Shown: positions 42,430 through 55,080, counted from the first letter of the stretch. The stretch is DNA of 64,000 nt from Chara braunii (GCA_003427395.1 BFEA01000182.1:490207-554206); one strand, 5' to 3'. Made by a program: numbers and translations. The notes: generated by a model not told the origin, from the sequence alone.

Positions 42430-45060
42430 TATATTTCACTCACACACTAGTAGGAGATGTTCCGATTCTTCTATCTCATGTTCAATCTTTGTGATTTGGG
42501 CTACTTGGACTCTTGCATTTCACTCACACACTAATAGTAGATGCTCCGATTATTTTATGGTTGATCTCATGCAGTGTAGGTTTTGTTTTTCACTCACATG
42601 CTAGTAGGAGATCTTCCGATTCTTCCATGGATGATCTCTTCCTTAAATCTTGTGATATAGCCTAGTGTAACTCTTACATTTCACTCACACACTAGTAAGA
42701 GATGTTCCAATTGTTCTATGGATGATCTCATGTTCAATCTTTGTGATTTGGGCTACTTGGACTCTTGCATTTCACTCACACACTAGTAGTAGATGCTCCG
42801 ATTCTTTAATGGTTGATCTCATGCTCATTACTTGTGGTTTGGACTAGTGTAGAGTTTACTTTTCACTCACACACCAGTAAGAGATGTTCCGATTCTTCTA
42901 TGGATGATCTGATGTTCAACCTTTGTGATTTGGGCTACTTGGACTCTTGCATTTCACTCACACACATGTAGTACATGCTCCGATTCATTTATGGTTGATC
43001 TCATGCTCATTAGTTGTGGTTTGAACTAGTGTAAAGCTTGCTTTTACTCACACACTAGTAGGAGATGCTCCGATTCTTTTGTAAATGATCTCATACTCTT
43101 TACTTGTGATTTTGACTAGTGTAGGTCTTGTTTTTGACTCACATGCTGGTAGGAGATCTTCCGATTCCTCCATGGATAATCTCTTGCTAAAATCTTGTGA
43201 TATAGCCTAGTGTAACTCTTACATTGCACTCACACACTAATAGGAGATGTTCCGATTCTTCTATGGATGATCTCATGTGCAATCTTTGTGATTTGGGCTA
43301 CTTGGACTTTTGCATTTCACTCACACACTAGTAGTAGATGCTCCGATTCTTTTATGGTTGATCTCATGCTCATTACTTGTGGTTTGGACTAAGTGTAGAG
43401 TTTGCTTTTCACTCACACACTAGTAGAAGATGCTCCCATTCTTTTGTGAATGATCTCATGCTCTTAACTTGTGATTTGGACTAGTGTAGGTCTTGCATTT
43501 CACTCACATGTGAGTACGAGATCTTCCGATTCTTCCATGGATGATTTCTTGCTCAAATTTTGTGATATAGCCTAGTGTAACTCTTACATTTCACTCGCAC
43601 ACTAGCAGGAGATGTTCTGATTCTTCTATGGATGATCTCATGTTCAATCTTTGTGATTTGGGTCACTTGGACTTTTGCATTTCACTCACACACTAGTAGT
43701 AGATGCTCCGATTCTTTTATGGTTGATCTCATGCTCATTACTTATGGTTTGGACTACTGTAGAACATGCTTTTCACTCACACACTAGTAGGAGATGCTCC
43801 GATTCTTTTGTGAATGATCTCATGCTCTTTACTTGTGATTTGGACGAGTGTAGGTCTTGCATTTCACTCACATGCTAGTAGGAGATCTTCCGATTCTTCC
43901 ATGGATGATCTCTTGCTCAAATCTTGTGAAATAGCCTAGTGTAACTCTTACATTTCACTCACACACTAGTAGGAGATGTTCTGATTCTTCTATGGATGGT
44001 CTCATATTCAATCTTTGTGATTTGGGTTACTTGGACTCTTACATTTCACTCACACACTAGTAGTATATATTCCGATTCTTTTATGGTAGATCTCATGCTC
44101 ATTACTTGTGGTTTGGACTAGTGTAGATCTTGTTTTTCACTCACACTTTAGTAGGAGATCCTCCGATTCTTCCATGGATGATCTCTTGCTCAAATGTTGT
44201 GATATAGCCTAGTGTAACTCTTGCATTTCACTCACACCCTAGTAGGAGATGTTTCGATTCTTCTGTGGATGATCTCATGTTCAATCTTTGTGATTAGGGC
44301 TACTTTGGCTCTTGCATTTCACTCAGTTGTTAGTAGGAGATGTTCCGATTCTTCTATGGATGATCTCATGTCCAATCTTTGTGATTTGGGTTACTTGGAC
44401 TCTTGCATTTCACTCACACACTAGTAGTAGATGTTCCGATTATTTTGTGAATGATCTCATGCTCATTACTTATGATTTGGACTAGTATAGAGCTTGCTTT
44501 TCACTCACGCACTAGTGGGAGATGCTCCGATTCTTTTGTGAATGATCTCATGCTCTTTACTTGTGATTTGGGCTACCCAAACTCGTGTTTTTCGCTCACA
44601 CACGAGTAGGTAGTGCTCTGATTCTTCTATGATGATCCCATGTTCGATACTTGTGATTTGAGCTACTCAAACTCTTGTTTTTCACTCATACACTAGTAGG
44701 TAGTGCTCCGATTCTTCTATGGATGATCCCATGTTGGATACTTTTGATTTGGGCTACTAAAACTCTTGTTTTTCCCTCAAACACTACCAGGTAGTGCTCC
44801 GATTCTTCTACGGATGGTCTCATGTTCATTACTTGTGATTTGGGCTACTTCAGCACTTGGTTTCCACAGCTATGCTAGTAGGTGAGGCTCCGATTCCTCA
44901 AGCGATAACCTCATGCTCAATACTAGTGATCTGGTCTGATGAAAACCTTGATTTTCACCCGTATTCTAGTAGGGAATACTCCGAATTTTTCATAAGTGAT
45001 TTCGTGCTCAAGACTTGTGTCTTGGGACTAGTCTAGTTTGTGCCTTTCACTCACGTGGTA
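42430..45060. repeat. Satellite 1, ~91-bp unit, roughly 28 copies
   Basis: The unit reads TTTCACTCACACACTAGTAG, GAGATGTTCCGATTCTTCTA, TGGATGATCTCATGTTCAAT, CTTTGTGATTTGGGCTACTT, GGACTCTTGC. Successive ACTCACACACTAG positions include 42683, 42774, 42865 and 42956. Variant subtypes alternate (GGTTTGGACTAGTGTAG versus ATTTGGGCTACTTGG), suggesting a higher-order arrangement. Units become more diverged towards 45,000. Confidence 0.95.
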
Positions 45061-45079
45061 GACAATGACATTCCGTTTC

Positions 45080-45250
45080 AAACTTGGTTGCATACATGAG
45101 CCATGAGCATGTGTTTGAGCAAGTCTCACTCACACGCATGGCTCAACTCTCACATGATGGCAGGTTATTTCAAACTTGGTTGCATACATGAGCCATGAGC
45201 ATGCGTTTGAGCAAGTCTCACTCACGTACACGGCTCAACTCTCACAGGCT
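45080..45250. repeat. Junction repeat, two ~90-bp units between the two satellites
   Basis: TCAAACTTGGTTGCATACAT-GAGCCATGAGCATG, TTTGAGCAAGTCTCACTCAC and GGCTCAACTCTCACA appear twice, at about 45087 and 45169. Confidence 0.85.
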
Positions 45251-45269
45251 GATGATCCGGTTCGTACTT

Positions 45270-47720
45270 AGTTGATCTCTCCTTCATGTGCATGTGTCTT
45301 TCATAAGTTCTAGCTTCTTATTATCAAGTTCATTATGTTGTAATGTTCCTATTCATACTTAGTTGATCTCTCCTCCGTGTGCATGTGCCTTTCACTAGCT
45401 CTAGCTTCTCATTGTCGAATTCGTGAGTGTTGTGATGTTCCAGTTCGTACNNNNNNNNNNNNNNNNNNNNGTCGAATTCGTGAGTGTTGTGATGTTCCAG
45501 TTCGTACTTAGTTGATCTCTCCTCCGTGTGCATGTGCCTTTCACTAGCTCTAGCTTCTCATTGTCAAATTTATGAGTGCTGTGATGTTCCGGTTCGTACC
45601 TAGTTGATCTTTCCTCCATGTGGATGTGTCCTTCACTAGTTCAAGTATCTCATTGTGAAAATTCATGTATATTGTGATGTTGCGGTTTCTACTTAATTAA
45701 TCTCTCCTCGGTGTGCATGTGCTTTTCACTAGCTCTAGCAACTCATTGTCAAGTCCACGTGTGTTGTGATGTTTCCTGTTCATACTTAGTTGACCTCTCC
45801 TCTTTGTGCATATGCCTTTCACTAGTTCAAGCCTCTCATTGTCAAGTTCATGTATGTTGTGATGTTTTGGTTCCTACTTAGTTGATCTCTCCTCCGTCTG
45901 CATGTGCCTTTCACTAGCTCTAACACCTCATTGTCAAATCCATGTGTGTTGTGATGTTCCGGTTCATACTTAGTTGACCTCTCCTCTATGTGCATATGCC
46001 TTTCACTAGTTCAAGCCCTAATTGTCAAGTTCATGTATGTTGTGATGTTCCAGTTCACTCTTCGTTGATCTTTCCTCCATATGCATGTGTCCTTCATGAG
46101 TTTAATCTCCTCATTGTCAAGTTCATGTATGTTGTGATGTTCCGGCTCATACTTAGTTGACCTCTCCTCTATGTGCATATGCCTTTCACTAGTTCAAGCC
46201 TCTCATTATCAAGTTCATGTATGTTGTGATGTTCCGGTTCACTCCTAGTTGATCTTTCTTCTATATGCATGTGTCCTTCATGAGTAAAAAATTTCCTCAT
46301 TGGCAAGTTCATGTGTGTAGTGATGCTCCGGTTCATACTTCGTTGTTCTCATCTCTACGTGCATTTGCTCTCCACTAGTTCAAGCCTCTCACTGTGAAGT
46401 TCATGTATGTTATGATGTTCCGGTTCACTCTTAGTTCATCTTTCCTCCATATGCATGTGTCCTTCATAGGTTTAATATTCTCATTGTCAAGTTCATGTGT
46501 GTTGTGATGTTCCAATTCATACTTAATTGTTCTCTCCTCTATGTGCATGTGCTCTCCACTAGTTCAACCCGCTCATTGTCAAGTTCATGTATGTTGTGAT
46601 ATTCCGTTTCACTCTTAGTTGATCTTTCCTCCATATGCACGTGTCCTTCATGAGTTTGATTTTCTCATTGTCAAGTTCATGTGTGTTGTGATGTTCCGGC
46701 TCATACTTAGTTGATCTCTCCTCTATGTGCATGTGCTTTCCACTAATTCAATCTTCTTATTGTCAATTTTATGTGTGTTGTGATGCTTCGGTTCATACTT
46801 AGTTGATCTTTCCTCCATGTGCATATGTCGTTCGCTAGTTCAATATTCTTATTGCCAAGTTCATATGTGTTGTGATGTTTCGGTTGATACTTAGATGTTC
46901 TCTCCTCTATGTGCATGTGCTCTCCACTAGTTCAAGCCTCTCATTGTCAAGTTCATGTATGTTGTGATGTTCCAGTTCACTCTCAGTTGATCTTTCCTCC
47001 ATATGCATGTGTCCTTCATGAGTTTAATCTTCTCATTGTCAAGTTCATGTGTATTGTGATGTTCTGGTTCATACTTAGTTGATCTCTCCTCTATGTTCAT
47101 GTGTTTTTCACTAGTTCAAGCTTCTTATTGTCAAGTTCATGTGTGTCGTAATGTTCCGGTTCGTACTTAGTTGATCTCTCCTCTATGTGCATGTGCTTTC
47201 CACTAGTGCAAGCTTCTTATTGTCAAGTTTAGGTGTATTGTGATGCTCCGGTTCATACTTAGTTGATCTTTTCTTCATGTTTATGTGTCCTTCACTAGTT
47301 CAAATATCTAATTGTTAAGTTCATGTATGTTGTGATGTTCCGGTTCTTACTTAGTTGATCTCTCGTCTATGTGCGTGTGCCTTTCACTAGTCTAGCTTCT
47401 CATTGTTAAGTTCATGAGTGTTGGGATGTTCAGTTCATACTTAGTTGGGCTTTCCTTCATGTGCATGTGCCTTTCACTAGTTCAATCTTCCCATTGTCGA
47501 GTGCATGTGTGTTGTAGTATTCCGGTTCACACTTAGTTGACCTCTCCTCCATGTGTATGTGTTTTTTACTAGTTCAATCTTCATATTGTTAAGTTCATAT
47601 GTGTTTCAGTCGTACTTGGTTGCTCCTTCCTACATGTGCATGTGCTTATCAATCTCTTATTGTCAAATTTATGTGTATTGTAGTATCCGCTTCATATTTA
47701 GTTGATCTTTCACTATGGGA
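45270..47720. repeat. Satellite 2, ~92-93-bp unit, roughly 26 copies
   Basis: The unit reads TTGTGATGTTCCGGTTCATA, CTTAGTTGATCTCTCCTCTA, TGTGCATGTGCCTTTCACTA, GTTCAAGCTTCTCATTGTCA, AGTTCATGTG. GATGTTCC-type positions 45674, 45768, 45861 and 45952 show the period. Shared words with satellite 1 (GATGTTCCG, TTTCACT...CTAG, TGATCTC) and near-equal length suggest a common origin. Confidence 0.95.
45451..45470. other. Assembly gap (20 N) with identical flanks
   Basis: The ~37 bases before the gap (GTCGAATTCGTGAGTG...CAGTTCGTAC, 45414-45450) are repeated exactly after it (45471-45507). This fits an unmerged overlap rather than missing sequence. Confidence 0.85.
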
Positions 47721-47785
47721 TGGGTGATCGACATTTGGCTGCTACTACGGGGAGATGATTTGATTAGGAATAAAAGTTTTATCTT

Positions 47786-47905
47786 TTTTTTTTTTCTCTC
47801 TCTCTATCTCTATATAGATATAGATATAGATATAGATATAAATATAGATATATAAAATACATATATATATATATATATCCTCCCTCTCTCTCACTCTTTC
47901 TCTCC
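47786..47905. repeat. TC / ATAGAT / TA microsatellite
   Basis: T tract, (TC)n, (TAGATA)n, then (TA)n and another TC-rich stretch. Simple sequence only. Confidence 0.95.
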
Positions 47906-50200
47906 CTCTCTTCCCCTTCGCCTTGCCCCTTCTCTCGTTTCCCCTCACTTGGCATATGACTAACCTTTCTCCCCTCACTTGTTACATTGCCAGGGTGCGA
48001 ACGGTAAAAAGGAATAAGACCTCACTTGGTGGAGAAAGAGGGCAAGGGAGGGGTAGCTGGTCCCTTGTGCCACCAAGAAGGCAAAGGAAAGGACGGTTCA
48101 GAAAATGAGAAAAAGGGCGGAATCCGAGAGAAAATATAAGTGGAAGCAAGGTCAGTTTGACTCAACCATTTTTCCGACTGCATGGCTATGAGAAGAGGAT
48201 GGGGTGATTGAGCAACAAAAGGAAACAAAAAGGCAGCCAAAGAACATGGAAAGATAGGCATGTGGGAGGGGTTATGTATTGACCTGCAACGGGGGATTGT
48301 ATGGATCTTTGCTTTGTGTGGCATTGTGCAGGTAAGTGATGGCTAGATGCCTTGAGCGGGATAGGGCCGGGAGGAATCAGGCACCAAGAGGGAAAGGGAA
48401 GGGGGGCAAACGGGCTACGGGACCCTTGGCATAAAGTCAACCTATGGCAGTGACCTTTGTGTTTGAAGGCTTGGAGCGTAAATAAACAAATGGAGTGCAA
48501 TCTTGTCGAGGGAAGTGTGAAGTTATGTGTGCATGCATGTAAAGGCCCCGAAAAGACTAAGGGGCCTGCATCAATAGGGTTGGAGAAGATGTATGGGACC
48601 CGATGGGTGCATAGAGGCGAGGAGGAGGACGACATCGCCACACATCGATGACGCCGTAGGAACACAATGCTTAGGGAAATGGTTCGCGGCCTAAGGATGA
48701 TGCTTAGCCTGCGCACAAGAGAAGAGAAACACTCAAAGAGTCATTGAACTGCCTGCGTATTGGAAGGAGCAATTGCCTGAGAACATAACTAAGAAAAAAA
48801 AATAATCAGCGTTGCGGAATGGCCAGCGAGACTACCACCCGGTGTGAGGGTTGAGCTACATCCCCAATGTCAAAGCTCTCTCGCGCGATGGCCCACCCCC
48901 ATCCATCTCAAAGCACTAGGTGTGGGTGACCTCGGGACGAATGGCCCTCGCCCTGAGCATGAGCGTGGGCGGGCCGAGCCAACTACGACCCGCAGTAGGG
49001 TCGACTAAGGCTCGAAAGTCTACCAGGGTTTGGCCCTACAACGTGTCACGTTGTGTCTCTTCCCGCATTCTTGCCCAGCTCAGCTCTGCGTGACTTTCTC
49101 ATCCCGAGTCCACTCGTTCTCAACCCGATCCCTGACAAGGGGGGCGACGACCTTAAGTCGCAGCCCTTCTCGCCTTGTTGGAGGTCAGGTTTCCAACGCC
49201 ACACGAAGACTTATGGGCCCAATGGTTCAACTGTCAACAACCCCCTGCGGAGAGAATCCCGAAGACCCCCTTTGCCATCATCGGTTTCCTTTCGGTTTTG
49301 CTTTGAGCGCATCAGTCTGATCGCCTTGCATCCTGTCGGCTTCCAGTAACGCAGTATTTCTCACGCCCGCCTTAGCCTGATCACCATACCCCGACAACTT
49401 TTGTGAATGCCTGCGACCTGGATTATTTCCATGGTGGTCCCGAGCCTCCTTTTCGTATCCCATTTCTCAAGTCCCCGACCCTTAGTTCCCCCGCTTGGTG
49501 TCTTTCACCATTGTCCCTGATTGATCCTTCAAGAATCCGGGTTTTTTGTCCAAGCTCATGCCCGCGTGTGACCACCAACCAGGTTGTCCGCCTTGCTTGT
49601 CCCAAGGCTTGTACATAAACCAAAAACACTCAAAGTTCCCCTTGAAACCTCATATGCACATACACATTCTAAAAAACAAGCGGAAACAAAAGAAACAAAA
49701 GGAAAGAAAAGGTCTATGCTTGGAAAAGAGAGTGATCGGCTGGTCGTGACGCCCAACCTCACGCCCGACGCAACTTCCTGATCTGAGTGGGATGTGGGCC
49801 TGGAAGTGCGAAAAGGGGGTTGCCAAGGATTTTTGGGAAATTGGGGGTGGAGTCCCAGGTCAGAACTGAGATCTCCTGTGGCAAGGTTCCAGGGGCATAG
49901 GTGCAACGAGGCTAAGGGACGGGTTACTTTCGGTCTGATGGCGGTCAATGCCGTGCAACATAAGGCAGATGGCATGCGCGGTGCATCTTGGGCCGTCCGA
50001 TCCGCCCGTTCCAGTGACGACGGTTCGAGAAAGGTTCGTTCGCGAGGGTTGCGATTTCTATGGGTCGGACCTTCGGGTGCGGACACGTGGCGATTGACGT
50101 CGCGCGTTAGGGTTAGGCTCCGTAATTCCAGAGGCTCGGTGGTTATAGTGTGGGGCCAATACGGGGCTATGGAATTCCACGGTACCACCGTGAGTTGGTG
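47906..50200. other. No supported gene
   Basis: Open frames occur on both strands at 49556-50225 but are GC-driven and opposed, with no motif. An ACAACGT-GTC-ACGTTGT inverted repeat is visible near 49038-49054. Confidence 0.4.
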
Positions 50201-50653
50201 TTATGGGAGGAGTAGATGGAAGTGAGGGAAATTGGTAGCGATAACGACGAAGCCGGGGGATATGAAATATTGCGTGTTATAAGTAGTCGGGTAGTCGGGG
50301 GCCCTCGGGTCGCTGGTTATGGCGCGGTGAAAGTCCCTGGCACACAGTCGGTCGTTCTCGGTTAGACAGGGGAATTCCCGATTTCTCAAATTCCCCCGCA
50401 GCCTAAGTTGTTCTGCCTCCCAGTATTCTCGGTATTCTAGGTCCCGCAATCTCTCCCGGTCCGCGATGTACGACATCTTGTCATTCCGGTGGATCGCTAG
50501 CTGCAGCGTAGTGGGAACCCTCCGCACACATCTGATCGTGCTTAGATTGACAAGGGATTTTTCGGGTATCGTGAAGGAAATTCCTACCGGTTCAAATTCT
50601 CGCAAAAGGGGAAAATTCCACACTTGTCCCAATACTAAAGGTGCCAAGTTCAT
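50201..50653 (-). CDS. Unrecognised minus-strand ORF, 150 codons
   Basis: NLAPLVLGQVWNFPLLREFE, PVGISFTIPEKSLVNLSTIR, LAIHRNDKMSYIADRERLRD and EYREYWEAEQLRLRGNLRN, then a hydrophobic end. Balanced composition over 450 bp without stops looks more protein-like than its neighbours. It may belong to the same decayed minus-strand material as 52.6-54.5 kb. No domain was named, and the start is not certain. Confidence 0.3.
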   Translation of the reverse strand: MNLAPLVLGQVWNFPLLREFEPVGISFTIPEKSLVNLSTIRCVRRVPTTLQLAIHRNDKMSYIADRERLRDLEYREYWEAEQLRLRGNLRNREFPCLTENDRLCARDFHRAITSDPRAPDYPTTYNTQYFISPGFVVIATNFPHFHLLLP

Positions 50654-51175
50654 CAGTGATCACGAACCACCCTTGTGTGGACACTTGTAGGCCGCGTTGA
50701 TCAGATCGTCCTTACACGTGCGCACACGAGAGGTTCGATCGTACACAGGCTTGTTGGCTGATTTTCGTGCAAAAGTGAGGTTTCGGTCCTGCGTGCAAAA
50801 TCGCCACGTAGCATAGATAATCACCGAATCATCTAATCATTCAGTGATCCTGCAATCCCAACAACATCCCTGGATTATGCAGAGTGACATCGCATCATGG
50901 CCTACTCATACATCAGATATTGTAAGGACGAGCGGAAAAAAAAACAACGAGGCATATCATTCAACCATGCCTTGGGCGGAATCCATCCATTCATCGTACA
51001 CAAAAAAACAAAAAGAGAAAGGATCGAAAAACGAGAAAAACGCCAGTCAAAGACGAAAACCAGAAAAGATGTCGAATCAAAAATTAAGGACGGATCGCTC
51101 GAAGCCGAGATCAAAACTTATATATAAGATTAAGAAAGACAAAAAAAATTGCAATCCCTCGTCCATTCATCTCAA

Positions 51176-51224
<49 letters not shown>

Positions 51225-52650
51225 TCCGATGCGGACAGTCCGTCATCGCACACCAACCCACGAAGTTTTCACCCCGCTCAGTCCTCCTGTGCCCGTCAGG
51301 TTCGCCCGCGCGCTACAGTCTGTTATAGCCCCACGCGTCAACCCCGCACATTCGGCACCACCTCGACAGGTCGCCCAACTCTCACTTCAACTCACCTCTT
51401 ACTTCGCTCGTGAGCCGACCCTCACTGATCACGCTACCCTGAGCTTCCAACAACCTTTTTAAGAGAGCTATCTAGTCGTGCAACCGAAATTTATAGCGTG
51501 CATGCATGCGCGACCAACACGGAATTGCAAGGACTTAGAAGGGAGAGAAGGGGAGGGAGTGCCTACGTTCTGCATGGCCAGATCACGGCGTGGGGGACGT
51601 AGCCACTCTCCACGCATCGATCTGATCATGCAGCCCACGGGCCGACTAGACACAGTGAAAGGAAGAGAAAGGGCGGGAAAAACGAAGCTCAAGAAAAAAG
51701 ATACAGTTACAAGGGCGCCCGCCAAAAATTACAGTTACACGCAAGATTAAGGGCGCCGACTAATTAGAGCTCCGTTGCAGCGGCAGAAAGAAACGCGCGA
51801 GCAAAAAGCACCGCGCAGCAAAATAAATTCTGAATTCCTAAATTCCTAAATTCCTATCTAATGCAAAAATGCAAAAAAAACTTTAATAAAGCACAAACCC
51901 CGAAAAGAAAGTACGAAATTCCGAGAGCCATTGACGACTCGACAAGATTCGAAAAAGAAATTCAAAAAGAAAGTAGCAAAACTCCCGCGCGATTATCACG
52001 CCGAAAACCCGACAGTAAAACAGGAAAGAAGCGACAACCATTATTAATCGCGCCTCCGTCGGCACGCCAGCCACTCCATCGACCATCCCGGGACTTGCCC
52101 AGCCCTGGCCCCAGCCATCCGAAAAGAAGCGACGTAAAAAGAAGAACAAAGAAGGACACCGATGCAATTTTCCCGTTGGATCCCATCTCCCATAATTAGC
52201 CCGACCTTCCCATCTTAGGACCCATCATTGTCATCGCGAAGAAAGTCGCGCGACACAGAAAGTGGTTCGTCACGTATGTGGCGCCCAGGGGGTTCCAATC
52301 TTAACCAAGTTCCTGCTTGCTTGACCTTGCGACACGTGTTGATCTCTCTAATCAATCAATGACGTGGAGTTCTCTACGTGCCACTTACCGTGTGATAAGA
52401 GTGTGGAAGTCATTCAGGGTGGCATACGTAGGCTCTATCATACACGTTCCTCAGGAAGGGCTCTCTTCTTTCGAAGGAGGAGATCGTTCGTGCCATCGCC
52501 ATGACACGTGCCATGCAACCTCGCATCAGTGACCAATGGGAAGAGGAAAGGGAAGGCGGTACATGGGGGCATGGGGAGGGGGAGGGTTGGTTGGGAGCCT
52601 AGGTAGGAAGCGTTCCATCCCTGCTACTGTTATCGGAAGCTCCTGGTAGC
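50654..52650. other. Non-coding spacer with a (CT)n microsatellite
   Basis: (CT)n at about 51177-51222. The rest has A-rich and mixed sequence, with ATTCCTAAATTCCTAAATTCCTA near 51833-51857 as a short tandem repeat. No supported gene. Confidence 0.5.
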
Positions 52651-52679
52651 GGATGATTCAGTGGAAGCGAGGGAAACGG

Positions 52680-53241
52680 GTGCCACTGTGGGGAAGAGAT
52701 GCGAGATAGTCGGGGTAGAGGGTTGCGAAGGTGCGGAAGAGGGCCGTGCGGAACCGATCGTGGTCTTCGCACTCGGGGATAGTCCCCGTGATCGTGCAAT
52801 AGACCTCGATTATATTGTGTCCCCGCCACACGGCGCTAAAGAGAAGGACGTGGAGGCAAAAGACATGGGTGGCGCACCGAGTAGAGGGGTGGGGGTGTAC
52901 TGTGACAGCGAGGCGAGTAGCGTAAAAGTGATGGAAGGTGTCGGTGGGAAAGGGGTTGTGGGGAAGGGGTTGTGGGGGAAGGGGTTGTGGGGGAAGGGGT
53001 TGTGGGGGAAGGGGTTGTGGGGGAAGGAGATCGCGATGCTGATCTGGCGAAGTGCGAGGTAGTCAAGGGGATGGCGGGATAACGATCGGGGACGAAGCCT
53101 GATGCCCCACATCGGTACGTATGCGAACTTGGGGACGGGTGGAGGGGGAGGGGGATCGACTTCGTCGTCTCCGTGCCGGTGCGCTTGAAGTCTCAGCGGC
53201 AGGCTCCCCATCGTCGATCCTGGGTGGCTCGGGATCCTTGG
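52680..53241 (-). pseudogene. Decayed minus-strand coding with a 15-bp minisatellite
   Basis: One minus frame reads RGHNIIEVYCTITGTIPECE and DHDRFRTALFRTFATLYPDY (52850-52690), which is protein-like. Upstream of it in the same orientation, GGGGTTGTGGGGGAA repeats about five times (52946-53028), encoding Pro/His/Asn/Phe or Pro/Gln pentapeptides depending on frame. Further upstream, an Arg/Ser/Pro-rich stretch (SAPARRRRSRSPSPSTRPQ) joins it to the next segment by a frameshift. No family was recognised. Confidence 0.35.
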
Positions 53242-54505
53242 TCAGATCGTCTGGGATTGGTAGATCCGCGCCGCTCGCTTACTCCAGCGGCTGCTTCCCG
53301 GCCACGATGTCTTCTCTCCGCTGCGCTGCCACCTCAGGATCTTCTTCTTGGACCTCGGCGCGATCCGCCAACTCACCCAGATTCTCCCACTTAGATCCTT
53401 CCTCTTCCTCCTCCTGATCTTCTTCTTCTTCTTCCCCTCTGCTCGGCTCCTCTTCGTTGTGCTCGCTATAACTCCCTTCCTCCGGGGTTTCTTCCTCCTT
53501 GTCCTCTCTTCTTCTTCCTCCTCTATCGCTATCGCCTCGTCTTCATACACCTCCCAGGGCTGGAAGAAAAGGATGTCGATGATCCCTCGGGGATTCAGGT
53601 ACTCCGATCGCGACAGGTAGCTGCCACCTCCTCCTCTCTCCTCCAAACAGGCCGACCACTGCAGATACGGCGTTAAGCTTCGCGGAAGGATGTGCGGCAC
53701 CGGGCTTTTGTCGCACTGCGCTATGATGTCGAGGGGGAGGTCATCGATGAGCTGCACAAAGGGGACCGAGAGCTCCCACACAATCAACTGCCGATGGCCG
53801 GGTTCCACTGCTCCGAAAACGAACCCGAGGAGATCCCCTTCCACCCCCGTCCTCCAGGCGTGGATGATTAGCAGTTCCACACTCTCTCGCGCGGCGCGAT
53901 GCTCACTGTCCGTCATTCATGTCAGCTCCACTTCCACTAGGCACAACGAAAGGGCAAGGTACCGCTCGCACCACACCTCCCAATGTCTCGACTCGATGAG
54001 AGGAACAACGAGTGGCTGGATACAGAAAGAAAGACGCGGATGGAGAGCAGACTGCCAGAAGGTGGGGAAGAAAGAGGGGAGGGCAAAGGTTGAGAGTTGG
54101 ACCGGTTCATTGAGGGCGCAGGAAAGGGGCGAGCTCTGGGAGCGCTACCGCAGGCTCGTGTCGAGACGTGCGGAGCCGGCCGACGTCGATGTTGTTGGTG
54201 ACGACGAGGTTGTCGCTGTGCCGCGCAAGCCACCGGTTCCACACTTGCACCAACTGTTCACCCCACTCCCTTAGTGATGCCCGGATGGTCTTATGCCTTA
54301 TAGGGTCCAGCGCGTTGATGTCCCCGTTGAAGACAACGATGGTAGACACGTGGCTGATCCCTAGCGCCGAAAGTCGTCGGTAGGCCGATGCCTCGGCTAA
54401 CATGAGTGTCTGGCTATGGGCCACAAAACGGAACTTCGCCATCGCGTACACCCTAGTGGTGCTAAAGAATTGCACAAATCGGAGAAGATCCGCACGTGCA
54501 CGCAC
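53242..54505 (-). pseudogene. Unrecognised ~420-codon reading frame with one frameshift and one stop
   Basis: 54505-54107 contains VAHSQTLMLAEASAYRRLSA, STIVVFNGDINALDPIRHKT, LREWGEQLVQVWNRWLARHS. A one-base frameshift near 54110 continues LNEPVQLSTFALPSFFPTFW, CIQPLVVPLIESRHWEVWCE, then a TGA, then MTDSEHRAARESVELLIIHA, RQLIVWELSVPFVQLIDDLP, LNPRGIIDILFFQPWEVYED and an acidic/basic tail (IEEEEEERTRRKKPRR). A structured body with an acidic tail recalls the accessory pre-gag proteins at 12.6-15.4 kb, but I see no aligned blocks. It is probably part of another retroelement. Confidence 0.4.
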
Positions 54506-54649
54506 ACTGATGGGATCAGGCGTGCACCACCGAGCCTACACGCACGCGAACTGATGGGGTAGAGGGCACGCTGTCACACACGCCCACGCCTCGCGCACCC
54601 GTGCACAGTAAGTCAGGCGGGGAAGCCGCGCGTATGACCACACACCCGC

Positions 54650-55080
54650 ACGCTGACATCCGCCCGCACAGTGGGCCGGGACAGCGGGGAGAGCTCGTGC
54701 ACCAACGCACGCCCACGCAGTGAACCGGGACGGCGGGGTGAGTTCGCGCGCCCTCGCAATGGGCCGGAACAACGGGAAGAGCTCGCGCACCAATGTGCGC
54801 CCGCGCAGTGGGCCGGGACAGCGGGGAGAGCTTGCACACCAACGCATGCCCACGCAGTGGGCGGAGACAGCGGGGAGAGCTCGCGCACCAACGCGCGCCC
54901 GCGCAGTGAACTGGGACAACGGGGAGAGCTCGCGCACCAACGTGCGCGCACACAGTGAACCGGGACAACGGGGAGAGCTCGCGCACTAACGTGCGCGCAC
55001 ACAGTGAACCGGGACAACGGGGAGAGCTCGCGCACCACTGCACGTCCGCGCAGTGGATCGGGACAGCGGGAAGGGCCCGC
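54650..55080. repeat. GC-rich 49-bp minisatellite, about nine copies
   Basis: GGGACAGCGGGGAGAGCTCG-CGCACCAACG-GCGCCCGCGCAGTGAACC units start at 54678, 54727, 54815, 54863, 54913, 54962, 55011 and 55060, with one short unit near 54766. Long open frames on both strands are by-products. Confidence 0.93.

Noticed and set aside
41880-42604. Long Leu/Ser/Phe open frames on both strands
   Set aside because: Pure TTC/GTT microsatellite; no protein.
49556-50225. Opposed 210- and 143-codon frames
   Set aside because: GC-driven, no motif, both strands equally open.
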